A stretch of 64,000 nucleotides of DNA from Lycocorax pyrrhopterus obiensis (Eukaryota > Chordata > Aves > Passeriformes > Paradisaeidae): contig JACSVZ010000008.1 in the NCBI GenBank assembly GCA_014706295.1, positions 2,305,376-2,369,375 on the forward strand, read 5' to 3'. The notes beneath the pieces were generated by a model. That model searched no databases. It saw nothing but the letters and a program-made list of their open reading frames with translations, and was not told the DNA's origin. Positions 1-11,980 of the stretch are shown here, one piece after another; the stretch's first letter is position 1, and each line of letters opens with the position of its first letter. The translations under genes and the position numbers were made by a program.

Positions 1-914
1 CAACAGCAGCAACAAATAAGTTAAAAAGGAAGAAGGAAGGAGAAAAAAGAACAAAACAACTCCCAAAAATGTATTTAACGTATCAGAGCTGGATTAGCAG
101 GATCTTCCAAACATATGAGAGGGGGCAGGAAAGGGAGCAGATGTCGTTAGCATCCTAGCATATATTTTATGAGCTAGAACATTAGGTGTAATGTTCTGCA
201 AGGAATACCTGTAATCAACACCCCTTTTCCCCAAATAAATTGTTATTTAAGGTTCCCTTCTCTTCCAGTACGTGACATGGGTGTGAGACGTGAACACGAA
301 TGCAGTCAAAGATGCTTTTAGTGCACTTCGCAGCAGCTCAGGCTGTAATGGAAAGCCAGGGTTATACATCTCATTTTTAGCCGTGCTGGATACATGATTG
401 CCTCCTCGAGTGGCAATCACAAATTATTATCAAAGGGCAACACAAATGGCATTCAGATTTCAGTGCCTGAGCTCATTATGACATTTAGAGCACTTACTGC
501 TTGTTGTGAGTTTTGCTGATTGCCGCTTATCCACAGATGACAAATATTGCAGAGCACCTCAGACAACCAGAGCCATTCTCTCCAGTTCTGTGTCCCAGTT
601 GACTCCTTGTTTTGTGGGTAATTTGGCTGTGCTGAGCAGCCCTACAGCGAAGAGGCAGGAGAGAACTGGCAGCCAGCTTGGGTTAGGTGTGACATCACCT
701 GTCCAACCCCATGCAGAAGCTGAGGTCAACTTTCATGAAAGCAGATGCTGAAATGTTGCAGACTTTCTGACGGACTGAAAACCCATTTTGTCACAACTTG
801 GGTCCAGTCAGCCATTTCAAACCCTCTCACCACAGGAGAAGTGCCAAGGAGAATTCAGCTGAGGTGTAATTCCCCGTAGGAGCAGAAATAGGAGAGGGAA
901 GGGCTGGAGCTATG
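1..914. other. Unique non-coding stretch
   Basis: Begins with a purine-rich 60-base segment and continues as ordinary mixed-composition DNA. The only open frame of note (506-751, plus, 81 codons) has no recognisable domain. No repeat, RNA gene or promoter is visible. Confidence 0.6.
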
Positions 915-985
915 GCCTTGGCTGGGGGGTTTGGAACTGGTTGATATTTAGGGTCCCTTCCAACCTCAACCATTCTATGATTCCA
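915..985 (+). mobile_element. CR1 LINE 3'-end fragment
   Basis: About 70 bases of the CR1 3' terminus: a G-run, GTTTGGAACTGG, then GGTCCCTTCCAACCTCAACC and the ATTCTATGATTCC tail. CR1 is the main avian non-LTR retrotransposon. Its copies are normally 5'-truncated and end in short ATTCTATGA-type repeats instead of poly(A). The fragment is heavily truncated and non-functional. Confidence 0.85.
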
Positions 986-1836
986 TTTCAGAGTAGCCAT
1001 TAAGTCTTCCAAATATCACCTTTAAAAGGCAGAATTTTGAAGACATTATGGTCTTTCCAAGCCAAAACCAAACCTGTTCATATCTTTCCCCATGGAGATT
1101 AAAACCATGACAGCACAGGTCAGGGAGCTGGGTGTGGGCTGGCACTGTTGGAAGCCACAATCAAATCCCCGCCTGCTGATTAAGCATCCCTTCAAGGCAA
1201 GTCAAATGCTGCAAAGGGCATCCACCAGTTACAAAAACAACCAAGCGGTGTCCCAGGAATGGGTTTGTTCCACAGGACTGGTTTGATTGAAGTCTCAGGC
1301 TGTGCTGCTTTGTAAGAAGTGCTCTGTGTGTGCTTGAGAAAGGGGTGAGAGCATCTTGGCTGAGGCAACGCTTGCTCTGTCAGACACACATCTGGTGAGG
1401 CCCCGGAGCTGCTGTGAGCAGGAGGAGTTCCCAGGTGTGCAGAAGTCAGACATCACTTGCACACGCCTCATGGCAGTGTCAGAAGCTACTTCACGTCTCA
1501 TTTGCCGGAATTTTTTCTGTAACAAGCAAAATCTCCGTAAAATACCCATTTCACTTCCATGACCTGTTAGAAGCTTTTCCTGATGGGTTAGTCACTGGTA
1601 AGAGTGCTCTGAATTGTGTATTTTTTACATGTGTGCTGCTCACTCTCGGTTTAATTTGATCTCCCTGCATTGCCCAGGAGAAAACACTTCTCAGGGTTAG
1701 CCAGCACCTCTTGGTGATAAAACTTCTCAGTTAACAAAAATTACTCTCTTTAATGCTCCAATGCAAACCATCAGGAGCTTTCCAAAGCAGAAAGGCACTT
1801 AAAATCATGTTAACACACAGTAATATAGGCATCAAA
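986..1836. other. Unique non-coding stretch
   Basis: Several overlapping short open frames on both strands (for example 1192-1549 minus and 1356-1659 plus) encode nothing recognisable and mutually exclude one another. No repeat is seen. Confidence 0.55.
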
Positions 1837-2084
1837 CGTGAAAGAGAATAGGATTAGATGGGATATTAGGGAGAAGTTCTCCCCTGTGAGGGTGCGCAGG
1901 CCCTGGCACAGGGTGCCCAGAGAAGCTGTGGCTGCCCCTGGATCCCTGGCAGTGTCCAAGGCCAGGTTGGACATTGGGGCTTGGAGCAGCCTGGGACAGT
2001 GGAAGGTGTCCCTGCCCATGGCAGGGGTGGCACTGGATGGGCTTTAAGGTCCCTCCCAACACCAAACATTCTATGATATTATAG
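1837..2084 (+). mobile_element. CR1 LINE 3' fragment
   Basis: Contains the ordered CR1 3' landmarks: GGATTAGATGGGATATTAGG, GGCCCTGGCACAGGGTGCCC, GAGAAGCTGTGGCTGCCCC, AAGGCCAGGTTGGAC, GGTGTCCCTGCCCATGGCAG, and a terminal CATTCTATGATATTATAG. It is 5'-truncated, so only the last part of ORF2 and the 3' UTR remain. Short frames on both strands here are not genes. Confidence 0.93.
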
Positions 2085-4757
2085 CTTTGTCTTTATTCTA
2101 AACATTTCTTCTTTCTTCCTTACCTATCTGTCTTAGCTTCCCTTCTCACCTTACTTTCTATTTCCTGCAACAGCTGGACTAAAACCAACTTCAAGGACTC
2201 ATCAACCCATACTTGACTGTAAAAGAGGATCCTCTATACACAACTCTCAGACAGCTGGAGTTCAGAGAGCTTCAGAGATTTCAAAACATCCAGAGAGGAG
2301 CTATTGCAGTACTTCCCTATCCTATATCCATCACGGATCATCCCTGTTTAAAAGTCACAACCACAAAAATGGAGGAAAGCTTGTTCCCTTCTTTCTGCTG
2401 TTTTCTGCATCACTTCATTAAGCACATATCAACAACAAACCAATGTCATGTCCTTTTATTCGGTGACATTTTTAACCTACCAGTTTCCAAGCACTTTGCA
2501 AAGCAGATGCTAGCCCTCACCCACATTTCTCAAATGTTAAAATGAACCAGGGAGAAGCTGAGGCAGAGCCAGGGGCTTCCCTGCTGTGGCTGTGTTTGAG
2601 TCCCCCTCAGGTGTGTCCCCATCGTGCCACCAGTAATCAGCACCCACCAACCAGAATCCAAGTTCAGATCACGCACCAAAGTGATTTCATGTTCCCAGCA
2701 GATTTTTCCCTCGGTTAGGAGCTAAGGGGATGTGAGAGCATTGTCCAAGAAAGGCACACAAATCAGCTTTGCCTCAAGCGCAGTACCTTGGACTGAAGAT
2801 AAACCCAACTATAGACCCCGGCAAAGAGCTGAGAGTGTTGAATTTTCTTACAAACATCACAGTCTGCTAAGCTGTGACCCAAAGAAAACTTCAGCAATTA
2901 AACCCTGGCTGGTTTGCACTCTCCTTTCTCTCTTTGGAGATCTCCTTGCATTCGTTTGCCAGAGGAAACACAGTGGTCTGTGTTTTAAGTTCTTCCTGAA
3001 GGTATTGGTAGTCACAGAGAAAACCTGATTAAAAACTTCTCCTGCCATGTTGTTCCTCTATCACACGATGCAACGATTTACATTAATAACAGCAGAGTGC
3101 AGAGAAGACCTGCTGAGCCTTTAATAAACTTCCTTTTACCAATCACTTAAAACGTTCTTTAAAGTTGCAGCTGAAGTAATACAAAGCCTGCATAACAGTA
3201 CACTTGACATTTATGAGCTTGGCAATAAATCAGATTTTCGTTTTTACAATGTCTGCTCTTGATTAATTGTAAAAAGTTTACTATAAATACTTCCAGACAA
3301 ACAGCAGAATGGTTAATAAACTATCTTCTGCTTGCTAATACCTTAAGTCATAATGGAGTAAATGCCTTAAACCATATACATTAAATTCAAAGTACTACAA
3401 AAAGCCAAATGCTCACAAGTTTCATTACTGTGTTCATTAGGGAATAATTGTGAGGCAGCCTGAATTTCCTCTAGCCATGGCATTTATTAATGTAGTGCAC
3501 AATTCTGTACAGGTTTTAAGATAAAAGCTCCAATGTTCAAATGTAAACAACATGTGTAATGCATCTTAAAACCCCTTATTTTTGATAATAGAACATGATT
3601 AAGCTGGAATAGCAAGAGACTGTAATCTAGATTTGAAAGTCTAAGAAGAAAACCCTCACTATTATTATTTTTCAGCATGACACAAGTGAAACCCAAGAAA
3701 TGTAATTATGCCAGAATTCTGCCACCGGAAAGACCTGGCACTGGGCTGTGTGGGGTGCAATTTTACCCCTCCAGGAAACTATCTCACCTGCTACTCATGG
3801 GTCCTTTCCTGGGAGGGTGCCAGTGCTGAAGGGTAATGGAAATAGAATGAACAGCTGCAAATTAAATTATGCTGTTGTAATGTGGCGTTATTTGGCGTAA
3901 ATGATTTCGTTGCAATTAAGAAAACAGCTCCACAGCCCACAGCAGGTGGTTGGTGGTGTAGCAGCACCAGGTAAGTTGGCCTGCTGGCAGGAAAGGCAGC
4001 AAGAGGGAAGATTCTGCATGCAGAAGCAGGTCTGCAATCCAGCACAATGAACATAAAGCTGCATTATTAAAGGAGTAACTGATATCGCAGAGAATCAAAA
4101 TAGCCACTGTGTAAACACTCCTGAAGTGTGTGTCTGACTGAGTGCAGAGGCCACATCCAGACCTGTGTAGTGTTCAAATCTCATTAGCACCTCACCAAAG
4201 AGGTGTGAAGTGATGGATGTGCCAGGCTTTGTTTCCTGCCCAAGAGTTCAGTGTTCTCCTAATTACCGTGTGCAACGAAAATCAGCATTTTTAGAAGCTT
4301 GTTTTGCTTGCAGTTCTGCCACTTGCAGACAGTCCTGCCACACTCAGCAGTTGAAATAAATCAGATTTTATAACAGTTTGGAGGAGAGCATTCAAAAATC
4401 ATGCTGTCAACACTTTCCACTCTCTGGTGGTTTTTGGGTTGCACTGTAACTCATTTTTACCCCAGGAAAACATTGTTTTCATTGATACATCTTTGCCCTA
4501 ATTGCTTGTGAATTTGTAATATTCTAAAAGCAGCCACCATGCTCTACATGAAACAGATAAAGTACTGAACAAAAAAAAAAGCAGGTAATTGCTCATTGCA
4601 GTTTAATATAAAATAAACAAAGAGGGCATCTCCCAAAAGTTCTCTTGGCCTATTCCACTCATGCATGAACACACAATGCTGATGCACTTCACATCTCCTT
4701 AAGATGCAGCTGAAATTTCCATATAAATGAGGAACTCAATTTCTACAAAACTCCTTT
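2085..4757. other. Unique non-coding stretch, partly AT-rich
   Basis: Holds no recognisable gene or transposon. The 110-codon plus frame at 2213-2545 and the 98-codon plus frame at 2732-3028 have no identifiable domain. From about 3040 to 3720 the DNA is AT-rich with many TAAT/ATTA cores and no visible repeat, which is the look of a possible conserved non-coding block. Confidence 0.5.
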
Positions 4758-4886
4758 AAGCCAAGGCCAGGTTGAAGCTACCTGGGATAGCGGAAGGTGT
4801 CCCTGCCCAGAGCAGGGGGATTGGAACGAGGTGAGTTTAAGGTCCCTTTCCACCCAAACCACTCTGGGATTCAGTGTTTCTATGGA
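4758..4886 (+). mobile_element. CR1 LINE 3' fragment
   Basis: CR1 3' end with GCCAAGGCCAGGTTGAAGC, GGTGTCCCTGCCCAGAGCAG, GAGTTTAAGGTCCC and a degenerate tail (ACTCTGGGATTC...TTTCTATGGA). An LTR begins within a few bases of its tail, so the tail probably served as that LTR's target. Confidence 0.88.
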
Positions 4887-4889
4887 ATG

Positions 4890-5480
4890 TGTGCTCTGTT
4901 CCGTCGCGGGCCGCGCGGTTGAGGCTTTGCGGTGCCGGAGCGCGAGGTGCCGCGACCTTCCTGAAAGCGTCTCCAAAGCGAAGCCGCTCGGCAGGACCAG
5001 CACACACTCACACACGCGTACACACACGGATAGCTCCAGTGATATCAGGCAACGGCAAAGGGGCAGGAAGGGTCCTCGTATGGGGTTCCACAGATGAGGT
5101 TTATTGCAGCCGCACCGTGAAGGAGTCCAGGGACGAAGACAAAGCACATGGGAGGGTCCAGGTTTAAGTCCGGGAGCAGATTGAGCATCATGGACCAATG
5201 ATCTGAGGGCACAGGGGCGGTACGCAGGCGGGACTGGGGAATGGGAGCCAATGGGGAGACTCTGGGGGAGTGGTGAGGGGCAAGGGCCAACAGGGGAACC
5301 TGGAGTGGAGAACCTTCTAGGGCAGGGACATATAAGGTAACAAAGGGGCAGAGAGGCCAACGGCCAACCAGGAAAGCAGAACTGGGGTACATTAACATAG
5401 CAGGGCAAAGCGTCCTGGGGGAAGCCTCTTTTCTTCACCCTAACCTGGGGAGGAATCTCTGATCTTGGGGACTGTCCTAC
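4890..5480 (-). mobile_element. CpG-rich endogenous retrovirus LTR, probably solo
   Basis: Read on the minus strand, this block has an LTR layout: a U3-like part from 5480 downward, a TATA-like patch opposite 5330-5336, an AATAAA signal opposite 5100-5105, and a CpG-dense R/U5-like segment at 4895-4985. The plus-strand left end is TGTGCTCTG. The 5-base direct repeat GAATG flanks it (4885-4889 and 5481-5485), consistent with a target duplication, but the right end reads ...CCTAC and not the expected CA, so that boundary is provisional. A 231-codon minus frame (4743-5438) crosses the LTR and the neighbouring CR1 and is not a gene. No internal retroviral sequence adjoins it. Confidence 0.65.
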
Positions 5481-5892
5481 GAATGGACTCTCTTTGTCTC
5501 TTGTACCATAGGCTCACTGGCCACCATACTGTTCCCTCACCGCAAGGGCAGTGCAGACACATTAACAGCACAGCAGAAGGCAGCACAGAAGAGCTCATAG
5601 AGAGCAAATCCTCCAGGTGACATAAAAATCTGCACAGTCATAGGGAACAACTTGTTTGTATCCACCAAAAGCAATGCAACAGCTAAGGAAGAACACATTT
5701 GTCAACAGAAGCCATTCAGTGCAAATTCACCAAGAATAGGAAAAAATATTTTAAAATTCATTTAAGTGGACTCAAAACATTTATGGTGACTCAAGACAAA
5801 CCTGAACACATACCCAAGCCTTGAGAGGTTTTTTGTGCTCTGTATTTCCCAGCTGGTCAGCCGTGGTGACCCCAGGGCTGTGTCAGGCCAGT
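5481..5892. other. Unique non-coding stretch
   Basis: Mixed-composition DNA between the LTR and the next CR1. No open frame or repeat worth naming is seen. The first 80 bases could still belong to the LTR if its boundary is misplaced. Confidence 0.5.
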
Positions 5893-6156
5893 GCTGTTTA
5901 ACAAGAGGAAGTGGCCTCAAGCTGTGCTAGGGCAGGTTGAGCTTGGACATCAGGACAAATTTCTTCCTGGAAAAGGTTTTAAATCATTGGCACAGGCTGC
6001 CCAAGGCAGCAGTGGTGTCACCATCCCTGGGAGTGCTCAAAAACATGTGGACGTGGCACCTGGGGACATGGGTTAGTGGTGAGCAGGGTGATGGGGCTGG
6101 TTGGACTTGATGATCTTGGAGATCTTTTACAGCTTTAACAACTCTGTGATTCCGTG
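5893..6156 (+). mobile_element. CR1 LINE 3' fragment, older subfamily
   Basis: Belongs to a different CR1 subfamily from the copies with the CCCTGCCCATGGCAG block. It has AAGTGGCCTCAAGCTG, a CTTGGACATCAGG segment, CACAGGCTGCCCAAGGCAG, CACCATCCCTGGGAGTG, GGACTTGATGATCTTGGAG and a tail ACTCTGTGATTCCG. The divergence suggests a relatively old insertion. Confidence 0.88.
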
Positions 6157-6779
6157 TTTCACAAGCTCACTTTGTTTCCATGTAATAATTCACTCCCTTT
6201 TCAGACCAGAAGTCAGCAGCCCCCAGGCAGATGTTTTCCCAGAACTGTGCGTCAGAGATTTTCCTGGTATCCCACCACAGACCCTACAATCAGCTGTCAT
6301 TTGAGACAGCTTAGGGGAGCTCTGGCCTTGTCCCAGTTGCAACTCCTTTGTCTTGGAAAGAACCCGTTTGAGAGCAACAACGTAAACACCTGATAAACAT
6401 CAGGGATTCACATCAGCTGAAGTTCTGAGGACAGAGTGGATTTTGTTTGTTGCTCAGAACCGAGGCAGTGCAGCTCTTCTCTGTCCTTGAAGAATGTCTG
6501 TAAACTGAGTATTTTAGAACTAAACCAACAATGGAGATCTTGCTGCTGTTCTAACCCACTGCTACCACCAGGCACCACCTGCACATGTAGAAAACATCCA
6601 ATAAAAGCAAGAATGCCAAATAGGACAAGAGACCAAAAGAGAAGTTAAAGCAGCCAGAGGCTGGATCTTAATTGCAAAAACTCCTTAGAAAAAGCAAGAG
6701 AAGTTATCAAACTAAAGAACAGAATTACAAGAAAGTTTAAAGGTTCATTCTCTATGGATTCTCAAGTCCTAGGTTAAAT
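6157..6779. other. Unique non-coding stretch
   Basis: No recognisable feature. The 70- to 79-codon plus frames at 6154-6393 and 6436-6648 have no identifiable domain. Confidence 0.55.
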
Positions 6780-7217
6780 CACAAAATCCCAGAATCCCTG
6801 AGGCTGGAAAAGCCCTCCAGGATCACCGAGTCCAAGCTGTGCCCGATGCCCACCTTGTCCCCAGCCCAGAGCACTGAGTGCCACCTCCAGCCCTTCCTTG
6901 GACACCTCCAGGGATGGGGACTCCAAACCTCCCTGGGCAGCCCCTGCCAAGGCCTGAGCACCCTTTCCATGCAGAAATTCCTGCTGCTGTCCAACCTGAG
7001 CCTCCCCTGGCCCAGCCTGAGGCCGTTTCCCCTTGTCCTGTCCCTGTTCCCTGGGAGCAGAGCCCGACCCCCCCCGGCTGCCCCCTCCTGTCAGGGAGTT
7101 GTGCAGAGCCACAAGGTCCCCCCTGAGACTCCTTTGCTCTAGGCTGAGCCCCTTTCCCAGCTCCCTCAGCCGCTCCTGGGGCTCCAGCCCCTGCCCCAGC
7201 TCTATTCCCGTCTCTGA
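6780..7217 (-). mobile_element. CR1 LINE 3' fragment with ORF2 C-terminal remnant
   Basis: Minus-strand CR1 whose 3' end lies at 6780 (the inverted tail CACAAAATCCCAGAATCCC, then GGCTGGAAAAGCCCTCCAGG). The minus frame 6774-7340 stays open for 188 codons and carries the C-terminal CR1 ORF2 signature (RLRELGKGLSLEQRSLRGD followed by [11 protein letters not shown]), the end of the endonuclease/reverse-transcriptase polyprotein. The reverse-transcriptase core is absent, so the element cannot be autonomous. It closely resembles the minus copy at 35.5 kb, and the two seem to be one subfamily. Confidence 0.92.
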
Positions 7218-7806
7218 ACCACAAATGTATTTTTCTCCATCAAATGTTGGTGTGCTGAATCGGGTTCTCATTTCTCCTGCTGTCTTGGTCCTGCTGCTTC
7301 TCATACCCTGTCTTTGAAACCCTCGAGAGCAAGGCTGCAATAAGTTTCTCTAAAGCTCTTCACATCCTTGCACCATGATGGGGTTTGGGGACACTCTTTG
7401 CATCAGAAATGCAGATACAGATCCCAGAGAGCAGGAGGCAGAAACTTCTCTAAGAAACACTTCTGACTGTGGGCACATAAATCTGGCCAAAATAAAAAAT
7501 GCCATTTTAGCCATGTCAGCTTCAGATGCGAGTGTGAAAGCTGCCCGTGAAGGACCCAGGCATATTTCAGGTTCAGCCTGTCTCCTGGGGACCATCCCTT
7601 TCTGAATGCTGTGCCTTGGCTTTCCATGTCAGACAAACAAAGCCTTCAGTGCTCCTTCTCTCCTACTCACTCCTGATTTCAGCACCAAAGGCCACTCTGT
7701 TACTGTTCTTAGAGGAGCACCAACCCCTGGGAAAACAGCTGAAATTTGTAGTGGCTTTTGAAAAAGGCAGGAGCTCTGCACCTGGGGACACAGGCTCACA
7801 GGAGGA
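7218..7806. other. Unique non-coding stretch
   Basis: Short overlapping frames on both strands (7375-7605 plus, 7350-7595 minus) are unrecognised. No repeat is evident. Confidence 0.5.
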
Positions 7807-7950
7807 CTGAAGCTGGGAGGGACCTGGGCAGGACCCAGTCCAAGCTCCTGCTTGAGGCAAGGCCACCTCTGAGGCCAGACGAGGCTGCTCAGGGCTTCAT
7901 CCACTCAGCTCCTGAGAACCTTCAAGGATGCAAAACCCCTCCACCCCTCC
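7807..7950 (-). mobile_element. CR1 LINE fragment
   Basis: Minus-strand CR1-like segment: AAGCTGGGAGGGACCTGGGC, the GTCCAAGCTCCTGCTTGAGG block, GGCCACCTCTGAGGCCAGAC, and TGCTCAGGGCTTCATCCA followed by AACCTTCAAGGATG. This order matches the 3' region of an older CR1 subfamily. No clear octamer tail is present. Confidence 0.75.
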
Positions 7951-10005
7951 AGTTTGTTGTCATGCACAACATTCGCTTCCTCACTTCCCCCAGGTCAGTG
8001 ATGAAAATGTTACTCATGGTGAGTCACAGCACAGCCCTCCCCCAGCACTCTGCCTTTCACTGGCACCATTAACGAGCTCAGAACAGGAGAGAAAGGCCCC
8101 AAGGAGCCAAAGTCCTGGCAGCATAATTCACTGTCAGTGCCCCAGCACCGTGGCTCTGCCTGACACATCAAGCCAGCTCACCTGCAGCGTTTCTGCTTCA
8201 AGATCCAATCGAGCCGTGCCCACCCTGGCCAGCACTCAGCACAAATCTGTAATAATGAGCTGTCAAGTCTTTCACTGCTCCTCCACAGGAGGACCACAAT
8301 CCTATTCACCTGCAGCAGCTCATGACAGATCGTGCCTAACCCTCTATTTCCTTCAGTAAGAAGGGACTAATCTTTCCAAGCGCATGAAAAGGCATCAAGT
8401 GAATGTTATATACATACGTAGATATCGGTTCTATATGCAGGCTTCTTTAAAGCAGAGAATTATTTCTTCTCCTCTGCAATACAGATTGCTGTAACACAGT
8501 TCAGTAACAAGACTCCCATCAATATATCTAGAGAGAATAAAATAAATGAGTGTTGTGCTCACTAAAATGCCCATATTCCCCCTCCCCAAAGGACTCAGCC
8601 ATCCTTCCCCCAGCAGGGCTGGCCTTCCCTGCCCCATGATAAAACTAGCCTTACCAAAGAAGGATTATTCCTGGCTCTCTCCAGGTCCTGGGTCTTGTTC
8701 CTTGGTTCTCTGCAAATTCTCTTTTCTGGTGTGGCTCCAGGGACGGGAGCACCCAACCAGCAGAGCTTTGCCCGTTGTCACTGGTGCCTGTGGGTACTGA
8801 AACACACGTGGGATCATGGCTTATTTTATGACAACACCATGGAGAAATTTCCTAACAGAAAGCAAACAGCAACTTTGCATAAGCAGCAATAATTTTCTTT
8901 AATAATGATGATGCAAATATTTCTTTTATTCAGTTCAAATGTCAACTCCAAAACAAGTTTCAGGCAATAACACCAAAATTAAAGATAAAAAGAAATAAAT
9001 TACTGTGACTGGACCCTGAAAGAGAAAGCACTGACTGGCTAAGTCTGTGTATCCTCACACAGCCTCTGTGGCTGCTGGCTGGGCAAGCACCACAAGGAAT
9101 TTCATTTTCCTCATAGAGTCAGAACCCTGCTGGGTGAGGAAATTAGGATACAGAGGAAAGGGGGAGACAAATTTCGCTGCATTTGAAAACCACCTGTTCC
9201 AGACACAGAGAAACAAAGAGCCTAAATGTAGGAGAAAAGCTTCATTAATGATGGAGTTTTAAGGGCTTCTGTCACTTCTGTCAGGGCGTTACTGAAAAAT
9301 TAGGTTTTTCTCAGCTCTGATTTACCTTCCTCTAATTTTTTTACTCTGTCTTTTCACTGATTTATGTTCCTAAAAAAGATGAACCAGGAGACTGCAGAGC
9401 ACAGGAGACAACCAGCCTAGTACCCCGTGCATATATTACAGAAATTCTCTTGTACTGGTGCCGTCAGCCACTGACGATGAGTCCAGTGAGGATCTCACAG
9501 ATTCCCAGCTTGGCTGGATCGCAGCACTTTCTGCTTGTTGTTTCTACTGCCAAACTCCAGGATTAGGGGACCTCTGTGCTTCCCTGGGATAGAGGACTCA
9601 CCATGGAATGCTGCAGATCCAGTGGTCTGACCTGTCCAGCTCCCTTAGTCCTGCATTGTGTCCCATTCCAGACCAGAAAGTCCAAAATTCACCTAGGTTT
9701 TTTGGGTTTTGCTCTTTGTGGGTCTACAGAGCAGAGTCGTGTTGCATGCTCAGAGAAGGGTCTCCACGGAGAACTATCTGTAAATCCTGCATATTTGGGG
9801 TGCTTTTGGTAAAGTAACAGCAGCCTCCTCGTTCAGCTCCCTGTGACACCCTCATCGTGCTTCTGATCTCACAGATGTGACAGCCACCTTTCCGGGAAGC
9901 CAGCATGGCACCAGAGGAACACCTCAAACAGGAGAGGTTTTTAGAGACTTCTCAGGCTGTTACATGGTAATTCATCAACATTCATGTGATAAACAGCTAT
10001 TATAG
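7951..10005. other. Unique non-coding stretch
   Basis: The longest frame (7928-8359, plus, 143 codons) starts in the neighbouring CR1 and shows no known domain. The remainder has only frames below 90 codons. No RNA gene or repeat is seen. Confidence 0.5.
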
Positions 10006-10795
10006 TGTTGGCTTTCGCAGGTAGCGAAATGTAAGAAATATTATGTATTAGAATATGTTAGGAAATACTATGTGCATGTTAAGAATAACATTACTATGCA
10101 GATATTTACTAGTTAACATTGTAACTGGGGTTAAAGTTACAAGATTATTATATAGCTTGAGTTTTAAGATACCTATAAAATCTGAATCATGACCTTCTAT
10201 ACAATGTAATAGCTGGTATATGGTTAACTAATCGTTTAATGCTTAAATAAACAGAAACTCGCCAGGTGGATAATCTCAAAAATAGACAAGTATAGCTAGA
10301 TAAGAGAAGCAGCAGGATGTGCTAATGAGAAAGGAAGTCAAACTGGTTGGATTCAGAAAGACCGAGGAACACCATAACTGCACATGCTCCAAAGACAAAG
10401 TTGAAAAGTTCAGAACAAGGAAGAACTCAAGCCTTCGTCAGAGAAGACCCCCACAATCATAATACACATGCTCTAAAAGGTGGGTCGGGGGAGGGACTAT
10501 GTTAATCCCTTCCAAAAAATTTGTAAATTAGTTCTCAGAAAAAAACTATGCATATGCATTGTAGTTTATTAGTATGCATGATGTGAAAGCATATAGCCGG
10601 GAAGTTTGTAAGTGTGCATGCCTCTGGCTATGAGCTAAGCACCCAGCACTGTGGGCTTTTGCTTTAAGTGACCTTGGTCCCCTTTTTTCCCTTATTAAAT
10701 TTATAAAACCCCAAAAAGAGGAGTGGGCTTCGTTTCTCACATTCATGTCACCCTTCAGTGCCATCCGTCTGAGGCACCAGGGGTCTGTGGTTACA
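10006..10795 (+). mobile_element. Endogenous retrovirus LTR, long AT-rich type
   Basis: An approximately 790-base AT-rich block with an LTR-like start (TGTTGGCTTTCGCAGG) and end (TGTGGTTACA). It has a TATA-like TATAAAA at 10702-10708, ATTAAA at 10694-10699, and a GC-richer last 100 bases resembling R/U5. Similar AT-rich LTRs are known from avian class II (ERVK-like) elements. No target-site duplication could be found at these ends, so both boundaries and the family are tentative. No retroviral coding remnant lies on either side. Confidence 0.6.
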
Positions 10796-11980
10796 CCTTG
10801 ACAAGCGCTGCTACAGCGAGGGCTCTGTGATACCCCTGAATTCACCAGCAAATGGCAGCGGTATTAAAGGGGCAAAAAATGCACATTTCTTGGTGATTCT
10901 GGTGCCTCTCACCCAGCTACTCTGTTTGTATATCGTCAGGTTTGTCATGATGCTTATCCAGCCCCAGACTCCATGTTTCTGGGATGATTATGATTCCCAA
11001 AGCAAGAGAACAAGCAAACACCCTCCTTCCCTTCATTGTAAGCAAACTGACTTTTTCTGCTGCCTTTGCATCTGCTTCACAGAGAACCACCTTCCACAGA
11101 GCAGCTTGCTGGATCGAGAGCTGGCTTGCTCCCAAAAGCACTGTCACATCCCAACTTCCTTTCCCCTGAAAGTGTTATTTATTAAGAAAGCTCACACTTG
11201 AGGACGTAGAAGCATTTTTACAGCGCTGCTTTCTCAAGCTCCAGCAAATCCGTCCGTCCAAGCTTCCAGAATGTTTGCAACTCTCCATCTGCTGCAGCTC
11301 CTGCTGGCGTCACCAAACCCTGACAGCCAGGAGCTGCCAAGTGCTGTGACTTGCTATTTTTTGTTTTTGTAGAAAACAAACCACGAGAACACAATGTTTT
11401 TTAAAATGATGTCACAACATTTAAAAAAAAGTTTGCTTGCAGAGTGGTCTTCTCCATTCCCTTCGCAAAAATATCTTGCTGCTTACAGAAAATGACAAAG
11501 GGAATAAATCCTATGCGTTTGACAGCTGCACAAAGCGCTGGGGTGCATTGCCTTAGGTCCTGCACAACTGCTGGTTCTGACACCCCTCACCTGAGCCAGC
11601 TGTGACTCCTTCTGTGCCCACCTGCACAGCCTGTGGGGATGAGGTGTGGACCTGCCACCGCTCTGTCCTCGGGGCAGAGCCACCCAGGACTCCTGGAACA
11701 CCCAGCTCACAGGCAGGCATTGTTCAGGCTGAGAGGGAAAGCCCTCAGGAGCAGGGTAAACCAAACCTGCACTGCTGGAAAGGTGCAATTCATTCCCTCC
11801 CCTGCTCCCCTTGGGTGTGGTTCTGTAGCCTGTGCTGCTGTTCCTTGGAGGTGTCTGTGTGAAATCCTGCGCTCAGCACAGGCAAAGGGAGCTGAGGCAC
11901 CGGGCTGCTCCCCTGAGCAGGCAATCCCCAAAGCCTGGCCCAGCTGCACCGAAGCCCAGCCTCTGATCCTGCTCAACCCA
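10796..11980. other. Unique non-coding stretch
   Basis: GC-richer toward 11600-11960, where overlapping plus frames of 86 and 119 codons (11602-11862, 11633-11992) have no recognisable domain. An opposing 89-codon minus frame covers the same bases. Confidence 0.5.

Noticed and set aside
4743..5438. 231-codon minus-strand frame as a gene
   Set aside because: It spans the LTR and runs into the CR1 tail. No known domain is present, and its composition reflects the LTR.
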